Shown here: positions 1-10,029 of the stretch, piece after piece
Layout: every line of letters begins with the position of its first letter
Position numbering within the stretch: position 1 is the stretch's first letter
NCBI RefSeq assembly: GCF_027943255.1
Contig: NC_072893.1
Coordinates: 131,315,784-131,379,783 of the forward strand
Length of the DNA: 64,000 nucleotides
Origin: Anastrepha obliqua
Lineage: Eukaryota; Arthropoda; Insecta; Diptera; Tephritidae
Reading direction: 5' to 3'
Position numbers and translations under genes: made by a program
The notes under the pieces: generated by a model
What the model was told of the DNA's origin: nothing
The model's input: only the letters and a program-made list of their open reading frames with translations
The model's database searches: none

Positions 1-782
1 ATGGTATTTAAAATAATTTTAAATCGGTGAATTAAATTTTTATTAACACCAGTTATGTCAGCCGTTGTTTCTGGATTTTCAAAAAATCTTCGAGAAACAT
101 TTCCATCATTGGTTGTACCCATACCCTGCTTAACAATATCAACTTTTAATCCCAGTACTGATCTAAAATTTCTTTGAATTTCTTTTTTAGTTTGTTCCTT
201 CTGTTCTTTTGTATGTTCCTTTGTCCTCCATGCTGCAAAATTTTTATTATATGCGATGTGCAAAATACACTCCATAAATTTAATTCTCGCATGAAGCGGA
301 GAAATTCCAAATTTCAAAGATTCAGCTGAATTTTCTCTTAAAATCACAGCATTTAAATCGTTCATTTCAGTGGGCTTTGCTCCACATATAAAACAAACTG
401 CCATAGAGGAACTTCTACTAACAGTTGTAGCAACTTTCCCATCTATCATCGTCATCGCTAAACTATGTGATATTGTAAATTTAATATTACACACCTCAAT
501 TTCAGAATTTTTCAAATTTTGAATTTCATTATTCATTCTATTTACTTCGCTGTTTATAACATTTGCGGTTTCTTTTACAAATTCAAATTTGATAGGCCTG
601 CAAAGTCTAGTTGAAGATGGATCTGAATTACTCCAACACGTATATAAATCATTTTGACAATCAATTAATGTCAATGGCACAAGAGACGTTAAAAACATAT
701 TTTTATCTGATAAATTTTCATCAGAGAATCGTTGATGGTATTCGCTGTGCCCAGATGACCCATCACAGCCCCATTTGCTTAA
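1..782 (-). pseudogene. Transib transposase, central and C-terminal part, running off the window
   Basis: On the minus strand this frame stays open from the TTAA at 779-782 to the window edge. Its core resembles RAG1/Transib: KWGCDGSSGHSEY with a candidate catalytic Asp, then FLTSLVPLTLI, a CxxC knuckle (VCFICGAKPTEMN, compare the CTLC region of RAG1), then GISPLHARIKFMECILHIAY and TTNDGNVSRRFFENPE. Members of this superfamily are DDE cut-and-paste transposases ancestral to the V(D)J recombinase core. The remaining C-terminus lies beyond base 1. The reading frame continues precisely into 10030-10474 once the piggyBac insertion is removed. No stop is seen in this part, but the gene is disrupted by the insertion and a frameshift further upstream. 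The Transib assignment is from family knowledge. Confidence 0.8.
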
Positions 783-969
783 CCCTTTGCACTCGAAGTT
801 TTTTTTGAGTCATATTACCAGCAACTCGAAGCCATTTGAGTGAAAAGATCATATTCACATGTAAGTTCATGATATATGCATTGAAAGAAAAGTCATCGTT
901 GTATGTTATTATTTTTTTAATTGTTTATGGATACAAATGTTAGGATATATAAAAAAAATTATAAAATTA

Positions 970-1249
970 TTACATTTTGTAATCTTCCAAAGTGTGATAC
1001 CTCTCGAAGCAATTGCCAATATCTAATCTTGGCTTCTCTAGACAGGTATCACAAAAATAATGGGTCTGCCGTCTTTCGCCTGGAATTTTTCTATTCGAAC
1101 ACACTACACAATCTTTCTTGGTTCCAGAACGTATAATATGTAGGTGGTTGTTGAGTTTGGCCTCCGTATTTGGTGTGTAACTGTATTCTCGAGATGTGCT
1201 GTTTTGTCGGAAATTCCCAATCAATTGGTCCACCAACAATTTTACAAAC
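970..1249 (-). pseudogene. pB1 piggyBac transposase, C-terminal zinc-binding domain
   Basis: This is the detached 3' end of the pB1 transposase gene, separated from the catalytic part by the 6.9-kb gypsy insertion. It reads VKLLVDQLIGNFRQ and then a Cys/His-rich tail with CVVCSNRK, HYFCDTC and a final Cys-His cluster (GNCFERYHT). That tail is typical of the C-terminal RING/PHD-like DNA-binding domain of piggyBac transposases. The stop codon lies at 970. Its frame fits the upstream part across the AAAC duplication. Confidence 0.88.
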
Positions 1250-1640
1250 TGTAATGAAAGAATATTTATTGAAGTTAAATATGTTTATTTGTTTATCGTT
1301 CCAAGCTAGGCATCCAGCTTGGCGAACGATTATTTTCTTTATTGTGTCTTACATACTAATTACAAGCGTTTTTATAGTAACTTTTATCAATGCAAGCCAA
1401 CAACAATTTTTCGGTGTTTACTTGTGTAATATGATTCTAGCATTCACGCGCCGCGCATATAATAATTACGTTAGCTATATTTGCGTTTACTTTCAAGAGT
1501 AATGAACCTTTTAAGAAATATGATACTTTATTTAAACGGCACAGCACAGTGAATGCATAAGTGGACAAATAAATAAAAACCAAAACAAAATGTTTATGAA
1601 TATTAATGTTAAGGCATATCGGACTTATAATCATACTACA
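1250..1640 (-). repeat. 3' LTR of the gypsy-type element
   Basis: This is a direct repeat of 7727-8117, starting TGTAATGAAAG and ending CATACTACA on the plus strand. It is the 3' LTR because the genes read leftward. It differs from its partner at about 1565-1566 (two adjacent bases) and at about 1620. A polypurine tract abuts it at 1641. Confidence 0.95.
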
Positions 1641-1652
1641 CCTCCCTTCTTC
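1641..1652 (-). other. Polypurine tract of the gypsy-type element
   Basis: On the minus strand the purine-rich run GAAGAAGGGAGG lies directly against the start of the 3' LTR (TGTAGTATG). This is the usual position of the plus-strand primer in LTR retrotransposons. Confidence 0.8.
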
Positions 1653-1799
1653 GGAAGAATGCTCATACAACTTTTTTTTGTATGAACATTCTTTTACATT
1701 GAATTGTTAAAATAAAAATGTACATAAGAGTAATCTTAATTTTATTTATATGTATATATTGTATTAATTTTCTAAGTTTAGACCGGTCTTTAAAACTAC

Positions 1800-4700
1800 T
1801 TATTGTTGATAAATCTTAAGCCTATTTTTGTGAACTATTTGTTTTTTTAAAGATAACTTATCGACTATAGTAACATTATTTTTATCATCTATTGCTTTAA
1901 TGGTATAAGGCCCACAATATTGGGGTTCCAGTTTATGGGCCACTTCATTTCTAAGTAAAACTAAATTGCCTATGCTAAAATTGTGATCTAAACTATTTTT
2001 ATCATAAAATGTTTTTTGCTTAATTTTAGCTATGTCTATCATATTGCGAGCTCTTTTATGTGCTACTTCTAGCCTAAATCTTACTTCTCTAGCGTAGTTA
2101 TCTATGTTATATAATGGAGTAATTTGGTCTACATTTTTGAACTGCTGAAACATGTTTGGTGTTTTTCCAAAAACTAATTCATACGGACAATAGTCATGTA
2201 CTGTAGAAGGAGTGGTGTTAAAACAGTATGTGAAGTATTGTAGCCACTCATCCCAGTCGTTTTTGTCAATCGATATGTAAGATCTTATGTATTGATTGAA
2301 AGTTTTATGTGATCTTTCTATTACTTCTAATGTTTGGTGGTGGTAAGCAGTTGAATTAATTTTCTCTATTTTTAGCAATTCACATAGCTCTGTTAGTATT
2401 GAATTTTTGTATTCTGTACCCATGTCCGAAATGAACGTCTTCATTGGACCGTAGGTAAGAATAAACTTTTCAAATATTGCTTTCGCCACTGTCTTGGCGT
2501 TTTTGTCTTGGATGGGTATCGTGACTAAATATTTTGTCATGTCGCATATTATTGTGACTGCATAAGTATTGCCATTAATTGTTGTAGGTAGTGGGCCTAT
2601 CGTGTCTACAATAACTGTATCAAATGTACCTGTAGGTGTTGGTGTTATAGTCATTGGGCTTTTTAAATGCTTTGTTATTTTGGTTTTTTGGCATTTTTCG
2701 CAAGTTTTTACGTACTTAGCAACATCTTTTGACATTTTGTTCCAGAAGTAATGTCTTTTAATTTTCATAAGTGTTCTGAAAATTCCGCAATGACCGCCTT
2801 CTATAGGGTCATCGTGGTATCTTTTTAGAATGTCCATTACAGTTTTAGCATCATTGATCTGGGTCACCTCATTCAGTAGCGCTACTTTTACTTTATTTAA
2901 TATCATATTGCCCTTATTTTTAAAATCATTTATCGAGACAAATTCGAAAATTTTCTCGCTAGGTGCCACTTGTAAATTATTAATGCCATATTTGTCGGCC
3001 ACTTCGTCGAGCCTAGAGAAGAATTGTCCTAAGTCAATTTTCCCATTAACAAATAAGTCATCAATTTTTATATATGCCATTATAGATTTTCCTCGTTTGA
3101 TGTAACATCGCGTGGGTGTAATCTTTAATTTATTGTATTTCCTGACGTCAGTGTTATTAATTGGGACATATATTTTGGGCTTATCATATGTTTTAATGTG
3201 CTGCTGTGTAGTTGGACTGTTGTTATTTTTCGACATTGATCTAGTCACTATTTTGTATAAATTTTGATTCTTTTCATTTATTTCCTTTAAGTCATTGATT
3301 GTAATGCGAGACAAAGCGTCCGCGACGTGATTATCTTTTCCTCTAAGATATTCTACTACGAAATCATACTCTTCTAAATCAAGTCTCATTCGTGTTAGTT
3401 TTGAACTTGGATTCTTCATTGAGAACAGGTAAGACAGGGGTCTGTGATCGGTTCTAACTAAAAACTTTGTACCATAGACATAAGGTCTGAAATGGGTTAT
3501 TGCCCAGTGTATGGCAGCTAACTCTTGTTCAATTGTCGACTTGTTGCTTTCTCCTTTTGTGAAACTTTTGGAGGCATATGCTACTGGTAGATGTTTTCCT
3601 TCATATTCCTGAGTAAGTACTGCACCGCACGCGTATTTGCTTGCGTCTGTTGTTAAGCAAAATGGTTTCTTAAAGTCGGGATATTGTAACAATGTAGGAC
3701 TCATTAATGGTCTTTTGAGGTACACAAATGCATCATTGCATTCTTTTGTCCATTCGAAAGCAACTCCCTTTTTAGATAACCTTGTTAGGTGTCTTGAATA
3801 TTCAGCGAAGTTTTTAATAAACCTGCGGTAGTAGTTGCAAAAGGCGACGAACCTTTTTGCACTATCTCCGTCTGTGGGTGTAGGATAATTTTTTATTACC
3901 GAGTACTTATTATCGTCTGGAAGTATCCCCTTGTTTGTACATTTATGCCCGAGGTAGGTTACTTCATGCATAAAAAATGAACATTTTTCAGGATGTAATT
4001 TTAGATTATGTGTTCTACATAAATCGAAAACATTTTTCAAGTTTGAAAGCATATGTTTTTCAGAGCAACCAAGGACTACTACGTCATCCATATATAAGAA
4101 AGCTTGCTCTGGTTTTAAACCACTGAAAGCAATTGTCATCATTCTTTGGAATGAATTAGGTGCTACCTTTAAGCCATATGGTAGTCTAGTAAATCTGTAT
4201 GAACCGTTGTTGGTTGAAAAGGATGTGAAATTTCTTGAATTTTTATCAAGTTCTATTTGATGAAATCCAGTCATTAGATCGAGACATGAAAAATACTTTG
4301 CCCTTCCGAGTTGGTCTAAAATGTCATCTATTCTCGGCAACGGGAATTTATCTGCAATTAATTTTTTGTTGATTTGTCTGTAGTCGATTACTAATCTCCA
4401 TCTTTTTTTTACTGTGTTCGGTAGAGACTTTTTTGGTACCAATAGTATTGGACTATTGTATTCTGAAAATGATGGTTCGACTATTTTGTCTTCTATAAGT
4501 TTGTTTACTTGTCTCTCAATTTCATCCTTATGTGTGTGGGGTATACGGTAGTTCTTTATGTATACCGGCTGTTTGTCTGTAACCATTAACTTTTGCTTAT
4601 AAAAATTATTTGTTGTTATTGTTTCTGTTTCTAACCCAAATATGTCACTGTATTCGGAACATAGGTTTGTCAATTGTTTTTCATATGTTTTAGGAAAATT

Positions 4701-5447
4701 TTTTCTCAATTTGTCGAGAATGTCCGTTTTTCTTTGTGCATTTCCCGTGTTATTGTTTATTATGTCGTAATCAGAAACATTTTCAGTTAAAATGTTGCTT
4801 TGCTTTAAAGATACTGTATTATAATTTGTATTTAAAATGCGGATATAGGCGTTGTCAGGTTTTACCAAGGTATTGGCTATAAATATTCCAGGGTGTGGTT
4901 CTTGATTTGGAATCAGTGCTTCATCCAAGGTATTAGGTAAGTTTATTTTTCGTATAACTTCTGACCTTGCGGGAATGATTATTTCGTCGTTACATGTTGT
5001 TGTTATTGGTATTTCTATAATTTGTGTTAAATTGTCTGGTCTCAGAATTAGAGCATCGTAATTTTGAGTAAAGTCTAATACACAATTGAATTTTTTCATG
5101 AAATCCATGCCTATTATACCATCACATGGAATTGGAAAGTTATCCGGGATAACGTGAAATTTATGTGGAATTAAAAATTTCGTAAATTTTAAATCAAAAA
5201 ATATTGTACCAATAGAACTGATTTTGCCTTGCCCTATACCGCTTAATGCTGTAATGTGTTTTGTGTTTATTTTTTGAAAAGTGGATTTATTGAATTTTAA
5301 GAGTGATATATCTGCGCCAGTATCTACAAGTAGTGTAATGTTTGTATTTAAATCTGCTATTTTAGGTTGTACAAAAATGCTAAAGTTAAGGTTAAGCGTA
5401 TGTATCTTAGAGGAATAGATTAGTTTTCCGAGTTGTTTTCGTCCGAT
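1800..5447 (-). CDS. pol: Gypsy-type Pol polyprotein (protease, RT, RNase H, integrase)
   Basis: The frame is open from about 5447, overlapping the end of gag, to a stop at 1800, and has no natural ATG until 5108. The aspartic protease is at about 5310 (LLVDTGADISLL) with the later IIGMDF motif. Reverse transcriptase carries FLYMDDVVVLG at about 4090. RNase H carries TTDASKYACGAVL at about 3640. The integrase zinc finger has HCG and CEKCQKTK at about 2700. The DDE core has VDTIGPLP, ISDMGTEYKN and a Glu in EVIERSH. No stop or frameshift is seen, so the enzyme set appears intact. The frame is offset by -1 relative to gag, implying frameshift expression. Function: copying and integrating the element. 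Confidence 0.93.
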   Translation of the reverse strand: MGRKQLGKLIYSSKIHTLNLNFSIFVQPKIADLNTNITLLVDTGADISLLKFNKSTFQKINTKHITALSGIGQGKISSIGTIFFDLKFTKFLIPHKFHVIPDNFPIPCDGIIGMDFMKKFNCVLDFTQNYDALILRPDNLTQIIEIPITTTCNDEIIIPARSEVIRKINLPNTLDEALIPNQEPHPGIFIANTLVKPDNAYIRILNTNYNTVSLKQSNILTENVSDYDIINNNTGNAQRKTDILDKLRKNFPKTYEKQLTNLCSEYSDIFGLETETITTNNFYKQKLMVTDKQPVYIKNYRIPHTHKDEIERQVNKLIEDKIVEPSFSEYNSPILLVPKKSLPNTVKKRWRLVIDYRQINKKLIADKFPLPRIDDILDQLGRAKYFSCLDLMTGFHQIELDKNSRNFTSFSTNNGSYRFTRLPYGLKVAPNSFQRMMTIAFSGLKPEQAFLYMDDVVVLGCSEKHMLSNLKNVFDLCRTHNLKLHPEKCSFFMHEVTYLGHKCTNKGILPDDNKYSVIKNYPTPTDGDSAKRFVAFCNYYRRFIKNFAEYSRHLTRLSKKGVAFEWTKECNDAFVYLKRPLMSPTLLQYPDFKKPFCLTTDASKYACGAVLTQEYEGKHLPVAYASKSFTKGESNKSTIEQELAAIHWAITHFRPYVYGTKFLVRTDHRPLSYLFSMKNPSSKLTRMRLDLEEYDFVVEYLRGKDNHVADALSRITINDLKEINEKNQNLYKIVTRSMSKNNNSPTTQQHIKTYDKPKIYVPINNTDVRKYNKLKITPTRCYIKRGKSIMAYIKIDDLFVNGKIDLGQFFSRLDEVADKYGINNLQVAPSEKIFEFVSINDFKNKGNMILNKVKVALLNEVTQINDAKTVMDILKRYHDDPIEGGHCGIFRTLMKIKRHYFWNKMSKDVAKYVKTCEKCQKTKITKHLKSPMTITPTPTGTFDTVIVDTIGPLPTTINGNTYAVTIICDMTKYLVTIPIQDKNAKTVAKAIFEKFILTYGPMKTFISDMGTEYKNSILTELCELLKIEKINSTAYHHQTLEVIERSHKTFNQYIRSYISIDKNDWDEWLQYFTYCFNTTPSTVHDYCPYELVFGKTPNMFQQFKNVDQITPLYNIDNYAREVRFRLEVAHKRARNMIDIAKIKQKTFYDKNSLDHNFSIGNLVLLRNEVAHKLEPQYCGPYTIKAIDDKNNVTIVDKLSLKKQIVHKNRLKIYQQ

Positions 5448-6613
5448 TGGGCAACTCGTACATTGTGTGTCATGTTCCGGTTGAAATTTGGTCTGCCTTG
5501 TCGGTAACGATATCTATTTTGATTATTATTTCCTAAATTATCAAAATTTGAACGATTTTGATTTCTAGGGAAGTTGTTTCTTCTTTGAAACCTTCCATTT
5601 CTGGCAAATCGTCCATTAAATGGTCGTTGACCAAAATGTAGTATTGTGTTTTGTTGTCCTGTAGCTTCAGTACAGCTACCAATGAATTTGCTTATCGCAT
5701 CGTTCATATTGTTAAAATGGCCGGCTTCCATTATTAATTTGACTTTTTCAATGCTGCAGTTTTTGGTCAATGCTTTTACTGCAGTTTGTGTCGAGTATTT
5801 ACTTGCGAGTTCTGCCGACAACCCATCTGTGATATAGGCATTTTCTAAGTTTTTTGTAAGAGCTTCTATCTCATTACAATAACTATTAGCTGGTTTGTTG
5901 TTCTGTCTGATACTCATTATTTTTGCAGCTAATACTTCTACCGATTCTCCTTTAACTGACCTGTTAAGTTTTGTGATTATTTCAGAGATTGTTGTTTCTG
6001 TGTCTATGAGATTTCTGGCATTCCCTTTTAATTTTGTTTTTATGAGTGAAACAGCAACAGTTTCGTGCTCACCCTTGATCACTTCAACTAATTTTAAGGA
6101 ATCTAAGAATGACCGTAGATTTTCTGGTTTACCATCGAATTCAGTCACTAGCTTTGCAGCCGTGCTGAGAAATTCCACAACTGTTTGTGTCATTTCGCCT
6201 TCTTCTTCTGACTCTATTTCTGAATTAGTAATTGGACAATCTGTTTCTGAGGAAACTGCTTCAAGCTTTGTTAATAGATTAGCTGGTGGGTTTTCAATAA
6301 TATTTATTGAAATTTTCTCATTAATTGAATGAGATACTTCCTGTTGGATGTTGTATTTGGCTAAAACTTTTACTAATTGATCTCGTAGTTGCCAAAATAT
6401 GTCAAGAGCTTCTTTTTGATGATCCTTTGTGAGTCGCTCGAAATTTATATAAGTTAAATTTCTAATTGATTCTAATGCTAATACTAAATTTTCTAAATGT
6501 TTTTTAACTGTTTCCTGTTTTATTTGTATATTTTTATTTATACATTTAAACGATTTTTTGAAATTTTCCTTTTCTATGAGTAAAGTTTTATGAATTTCGG
6601 ACCATTTGTTCAT
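5420..6613 (-). CDS. gag: Gypsy-type Gag
   Basis: This 397-codon ORF starts at ATG 6613 and is uninterrupted. It has a helical N-terminal half, an acidic stretch (ESEEEGEMTQTV), a capsid-like central region (VEFLSTAAKLVTEFDGKP) and a basic, Asn/Arg/Phe-rich tail (GRFARNGRFQRRNNFPRNQN) in place of a CCHC zinc knuckle. It probably forms the particle and binds RNA through the basic tail. Its start overlaps the stop of a small upstream ORF by ATGA, and its end overlaps the pol frame. Confidence 0.88.
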   Translation of the reverse strand: MNKWSEIHKTLLIEKENFKKSFKCINKNIQIKQETVKKHLENLVLALESIRNLTYINFERLTKDHQKEALDIFWQLRDQLVKVLAKYNIQQEVSHSINEKISINIIENPPANLLTKLEAVSSETDCPITNSEIESEEEGEMTQTVVEFLSTAAKLVTEFDGKPENLRSFLDSLKLVEVIKGEHETVAVSLIKTKLKGNARNLIDTETTISEIITKLNRSVKGESVEVLAAKIMSIRQNNKPANSYCNEIEALTKNLENAYITDGLSAELASKYSTQTAVKALTKNCSIEKVKLIMEAGHFNNMNDAISKFIGSCTEATGQQNTILHFGQRPFNGRFARNGRFQRRNNFPRNQNRSNFDNLGNNNQNRYRYRQGRPNFNRNMTHNVRVAQSDENNSEN

Positions 6614-6861
6614 ATTTTGTCTAACTCATTAGATCTACTCATATACTTTTTCTTTAGTTTTTTATTATGCATAGCATATAATTTTAATGCTAATATCAAT
6701 AAGGTTACGACTGTGATTACAATTAAGCAAATTTCTACTAAATTTAAGCCAGTGTTAATGACTACTTCGTTTACTACATTGGCATTGGGTTTATCAACTT
6801 TTGATAAGGTTTTTCCCATTTCTGAAAGATTATCTATTGGGGACCTTATACCGTAAATCAA
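6610..6861 (-). CDS. Small single-pass membrane ORF upstream of gag
   Basis: This 83-codon ORF has a strongly hydrophobic central segment (LVEICLIVITVVTLLILAL) followed by a basic, Lys-rich tail (HNKKLKKKYMSRSN). That predicts one membrane-spanning helix near the C-terminal half. Its stop overlaps the gag start as ATGA, an arrangement that would allow reinitiation. Small ORFs upstream of gag are known in mdg1/412-type elements, but I do not recognise this protein. Whether it is expressed is unknown. Confidence 0.5.
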   Translation of the reverse strand: MIYGIRSPIDNLSEMGKTLSKVDKPNANVVNEVVINTGLNLVEICLIVITVVTLLILALKLYAMHNKKLKKKYMSRSNELDKI

Positions 6862-6898
6862 ATAATTTATGCAATGTAATAATGTATAATGTATGTAT

Positions 6899-6933
<35 letters not shown>

Positions 6934-7244
6934 TTGGATTTAAAAGTTTTTGTTTTTCAAGTTAATTCATTTATTAAGTAAGCATATTAGAAAGTATATT
7001 AGAGAAAGTTTATTATATTTAACATATTCATAAAATGATCTTTAACATATTCAACATATTCATAAAATGACCTTCTGAGTAATTTTTACAGTCAACAATT
7101 TTTTTTTTTTTTTTTTTTTATAAGGCAAACAGAAGCCAAAGTTGTTTAACTTTAAAAAAGAAAATTATTTTTGTCTCGAGCGGTTAACGCTTACAGACTC
7201 TAACTGTCTGCGTGAAACACGCACAGTTTTTTTTTTGTTTTTAT
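6862..7244. other. Non-coding leader segment with two long T-runs
   Basis: Between the two small ORFs the plus strand has T-runs at about 6901-6930 and 7099-7120 (A-runs on the coding strand), a repeated AACATATTCATAAAATGA phrase at 7020-7070, and a short hairpin-capable stretch at 7166-7225. No gene was seen. Confidence 0.6.
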
Positions 7245-7505
7245 TTATTTAATTTGCTTACGCTGCTGCAGCAGGAATTCCAATTTTGAGATGCGTTCCC
7301 AAATGGAGCAAGCCTTTTTCCAAGGTGGTGGTGGCTGAGTGTTGACTTCTCGGAGGAGATATCCAATGCGCTGGGTATAGCCGCCTCTGCGCTTTGGCTT
7401 CTTTATGATTGGGATGACTGGTTCTTGATCGGCTGGTTTCTTTAATAAATGGTTTCTTCTCCTGTACTCCTCAATGGAGATAGCTTTCGGCCCTTCTGTG
7501 GTCAT
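7245..7505 (-). CDS. Small basic ORF in the gypsy leader
   Basis: This 86-codon ORF in the leader of the gypsy-type element begins MTTEGPKAISIEEYRRR and is rich in Lys/Arg/Pro, with PVIPIIKKPKRRGGYTQRI and a C-terminal amphipathic stretch (SKLEFLLQQRKQIK). It lies about 385 bases upstream of the membrane ORF. No enzyme motif is visible. It may be a lineage-specific small protein or an upstream regulatory ORF. I do not recognise it with certainty. Confidence 0.45.
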   Translation of the reverse strand: MTTEGPKAISIEEYRRRNHLLKKPADQEPVIPIIKKPKRRGGYTQRIGYLLREVNTQPPPPWKKACSIWERISKLEFLLQQRKQIK

Positions 7506-7612
7506 CTATCTTCTGGTCTATTGGCCAGACCAGGAACTTCACGCAACTGGTAGATCTTATTGGCTGATCAATACCAGGACTTTGTTATTAGTATTAGTAT
7601 ATTATATTATAT

Positions 7613-7715
7613 GCTTTCCGCCACTTGTGCAAAAAATCTTAGCACCAAGCTGGACTTTGGAATAAGCATTTGAGCTTTCCGCCACTTGTGCAAAAAAATC
7701 TTAGCACCAAGCTGG
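7613..7715. repeat. Direct duplication next to the gypsy primer site
   Basis: A 41-42-bp block beginning GCTTTCCGCCACTTGTGC and ending CACCAAGCTGG occurs at 7613-7653 and again at 7674-7715, ending 11 bases before the LTR. The copies differ by one A in an A-run. Confidence 0.85.
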
Positions 7716-7726
7716 CAGGATCGCCA
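7707..7726 (-). other. Primer binding site of the gypsy-type element
   Basis: Immediately internal to the 5' LTR the minus strand reads TGGCGATCCTGCCAG. TGG is complementary to the CCA tail of a tRNA. The rest resembles the 3' end of a tRNA-Arg, the primer used by mdg1/412 elements. The tRNA identity is from memory and uncertain. Confidence 0.6.
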
Positions 7727-8117
7727 TGTAATGAAAGAATATTTATTGAAGTTAAATATGTTTATTTGTTTATCGTTCCAAGCTAGGCATCCAGCTTGGC
7801 GAACGATTATTTTCTTTATTGTGTCTTACATACTAATTACAAGCGTTTTTATAGTAACTTTTATCAATGCAAGCCAACAACAATTTTTCGGTGTTTACTT
7901 GTGTAATATGATTCTAGCATTCACGCGCCGCGCATATAATAATTACGTTAGCTATATTTGCGTTTACTTTCAAGAGTAATGAACCTTTTAAGAAATATGA
8001 TACTTTATTTAAACGGCACAGCACAGTGAATGCATAAGTGGACAATAAAATAAAAACCAAAACAAAATGTTTATGAATATTAATGTTAAGGCATATCCGA
8101 CTTATAATCATACTACA
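7727..8117 (-). repeat. 5' LTR of the gypsy-type element
   Basis: Partner of 1250-1640, the same 391 bp in length and followed on the right by the AAAC duplication. Transcription of the element would start within this LTR and proceed leftward. No core promoter element was assigned. Confidence 0.95.
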
Positions 8118-9685
8118 AAACTTCAAGTGTGTCATTGGTTTTTCATTATTTATTTTTTTAACAGAAGTGTACAATATATATGCATTTACTGTACACATTT
8201 CCATCCCCCAAAAAAATAGTTTTCTCCACCATTTCAGGGATTTTCTCAGAAAACAATATGTTGCAGCATATTGGTCGGCCCGATCTACTCCACGCATATT
8301 TTTTGTGTAATCGATAACAATTTTAGGTTTTTGTATTCTGACCAATTCACCACCACGTACTCTTCTATCAACCGATGTCAAACCCGCTTCATTACGAGTA
8401 CTTAACAAAGTGACAATCCTTTTGTCCTTCCATGCGAGAACTAGGGTTTTGCCTTTTCTGTAAGCCACTGTTTTCCTGTCTCTTACAAATTGCGGTTTTT
8501 TTATTGTCGTTGGTAAATATTTCCTATTTGTTTTGATTGTGCCGGTGAGGAAACAATTCATTTTTAGCAGTTCTTCAGCAAGGGGTATGCTTGTATAATA
8601 CCTGTCGGTATACATATGATAACCTTTAGCATTAGGAACATTTTCCAATAGTTTTCTGTACAGGTCTAAAGGAATTCTGGAACTGACAGGCAGATCAGGT
8701 CTTATGAGATTTTCAGAAGTAATACTGCCGTAATAAGGCAAAACCGAATAAACATAACCGGTAGTTGAGTCGGCCAGAACGTAAATTCTAATTCCCCATT
8801 TAGTGGGTTTAGCTGGATTATATGTCATAAAACATATAATATTTTCCCCTTAAATTTTATAACGGATTCATCAACGCAAATCGACTGATACGGTATAAAA
8901 TGTTAAAATTTTGAGTTGATGTATTCTAAAAAGTTATTAGCTTTTTGAATGCGAGTCCTTAAGCACGTATTTCTGCCTACTGGTGCATTTTTGTGTAAAT
9001 GAAGCATCCAAAATATTTGCTGGAATCTATCTCGGGTAAATACGTCTGAAAAGAATGGAATTTTACTGGTGAACTTGGTACACCAATATTCCTGGAGATT
9101 TGCAACCGGCATGGTTCCCATATTCAAGATCACTCCGATGAAGGCCAGAAATTCTTTCCGATTAACATCACTCCATGTATTCCATATTGATCTCCTTGAC
9201 AATTGCCTTCCACGCAGTCTTGAATTTGCGTAATCATTTGTCTCTTTTATTATGGAATCAATCAATGTATCCGTAAAATATAATTGAAAAAAATCTAACG
9301 GTTCTTTTATATCGTTGGAAATTTGTGGTCCGGCAATTCGAGGTGAAATATCGAAATCCATAGGAGATGGAATATTATCCACTTCCGAAACATCCATCCA
9401 TTCGTCATTTCCAGTTGAATCTGTTGTGTCTTCTATATTTCCTTCTGTATCACTTTCAAATCCCTCAATATCACTTTCAATTCTCGGTATGTGTCGTCGT
9501 ACTGCAGGAAATATATCACTATCACTAGAATCGGATTCATGGCTTAGTTCAATATTGTCTGCTTCATCACGGCCAAGAGCGTCTATGTTATTTCTGTAAT
9601 GTTCACCATGAACTTCGAATTCTAATTCGTCGCTACTACTTTCAATATCACTATAATTTTCACAAATTTTTCTTTTATTTGCCAT
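8118..9685 (-). pseudogene. pB1 piggyBac transposase, N-terminal and catalytic part
   Basis: DDE_Tnp_1_7 (PGBD) family cut-and-paste transposase. The start is ATG at 9685, followed by the usual acidic, Ser/Asp-rich leader, then the core (DFFQLYFTDTLIDSIIKET, EYWCTKF). A catalytic Asp block, ICVDESVIKFKGK, lies at about 8870, then NPAKPTKWGIRIYVLADSTTGY, HMYTDRYYTSIPLAEELL and MRGVDRADQYAATYC. It is broken by a TAA at about 8902 and by a frameshift at about 8830. It continues in frame after MTHLKF into the C-terminal part at 1249 once the gypsy element and one AAAC duplication are removed. Confidence 0.88.
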
Positions 9686-10029
9686 ATCGGGGATATAAAT
9701 ATGAATTCAAAATATAAAAACAACAGATAAACTAGAATCTGATACACACTCTACTGCTGAATAACACGACTTAACTCACTTCCATCCAAGTGCGGAATGC
9801 GGAATGTTGCTCAAACCGCGATTGTGTGCTGTCATCGAGAGCATAACAATCTGCGAGCCGCGACCGTTATTTGTCACCAACAGCGAAATATCCTATAACT
9901 AATTTTTACGATTTGTTTTTGTTCTCATGTTAAAAACTGAAAATTATTTCCATTGTCTCCGTAGCGGAGCCCTCGACTTTGAAGACAAATTTTAAATGGC
10001 TCCGCTCCGGAGCCCTCGAGTGCAAAGGG

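Larger units (their letters stand above)
1250..8117 (-). mobile_element. Gypsy (Ty3)-type LTR retrotransposon, probably mdg1/412-like
   Basis: A complete element in minus orientation with 391-bp LTRs at 1250-1640 and 7727-8117 and a 4-bp TSD AAAC (1246-1249 and 8118-8121). The LTRs begin TGTA and end TACA. I count 3 differences in 391 positions, so the insertion is recent. Order on the coding strand: 5' LTR, primer site, a long leader, two small ORFs, gag, pol (protease, RT, RNase H, integrase), polypurine tract, 3' LTR. No env is present between pol and the 3' LTR. The lineage call rests on the Arg-like primer site, the small ORFs upstream of gag and the 4-bp TSD, and is an inference. Confidence 0.93.

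Noticed and set aside
1250..1670. Open frames of 77-110 codons in the LTRs
   Set aside because: They lie in both LTR copies and continue partly into unrelated flanks. There is no evidence of coding.
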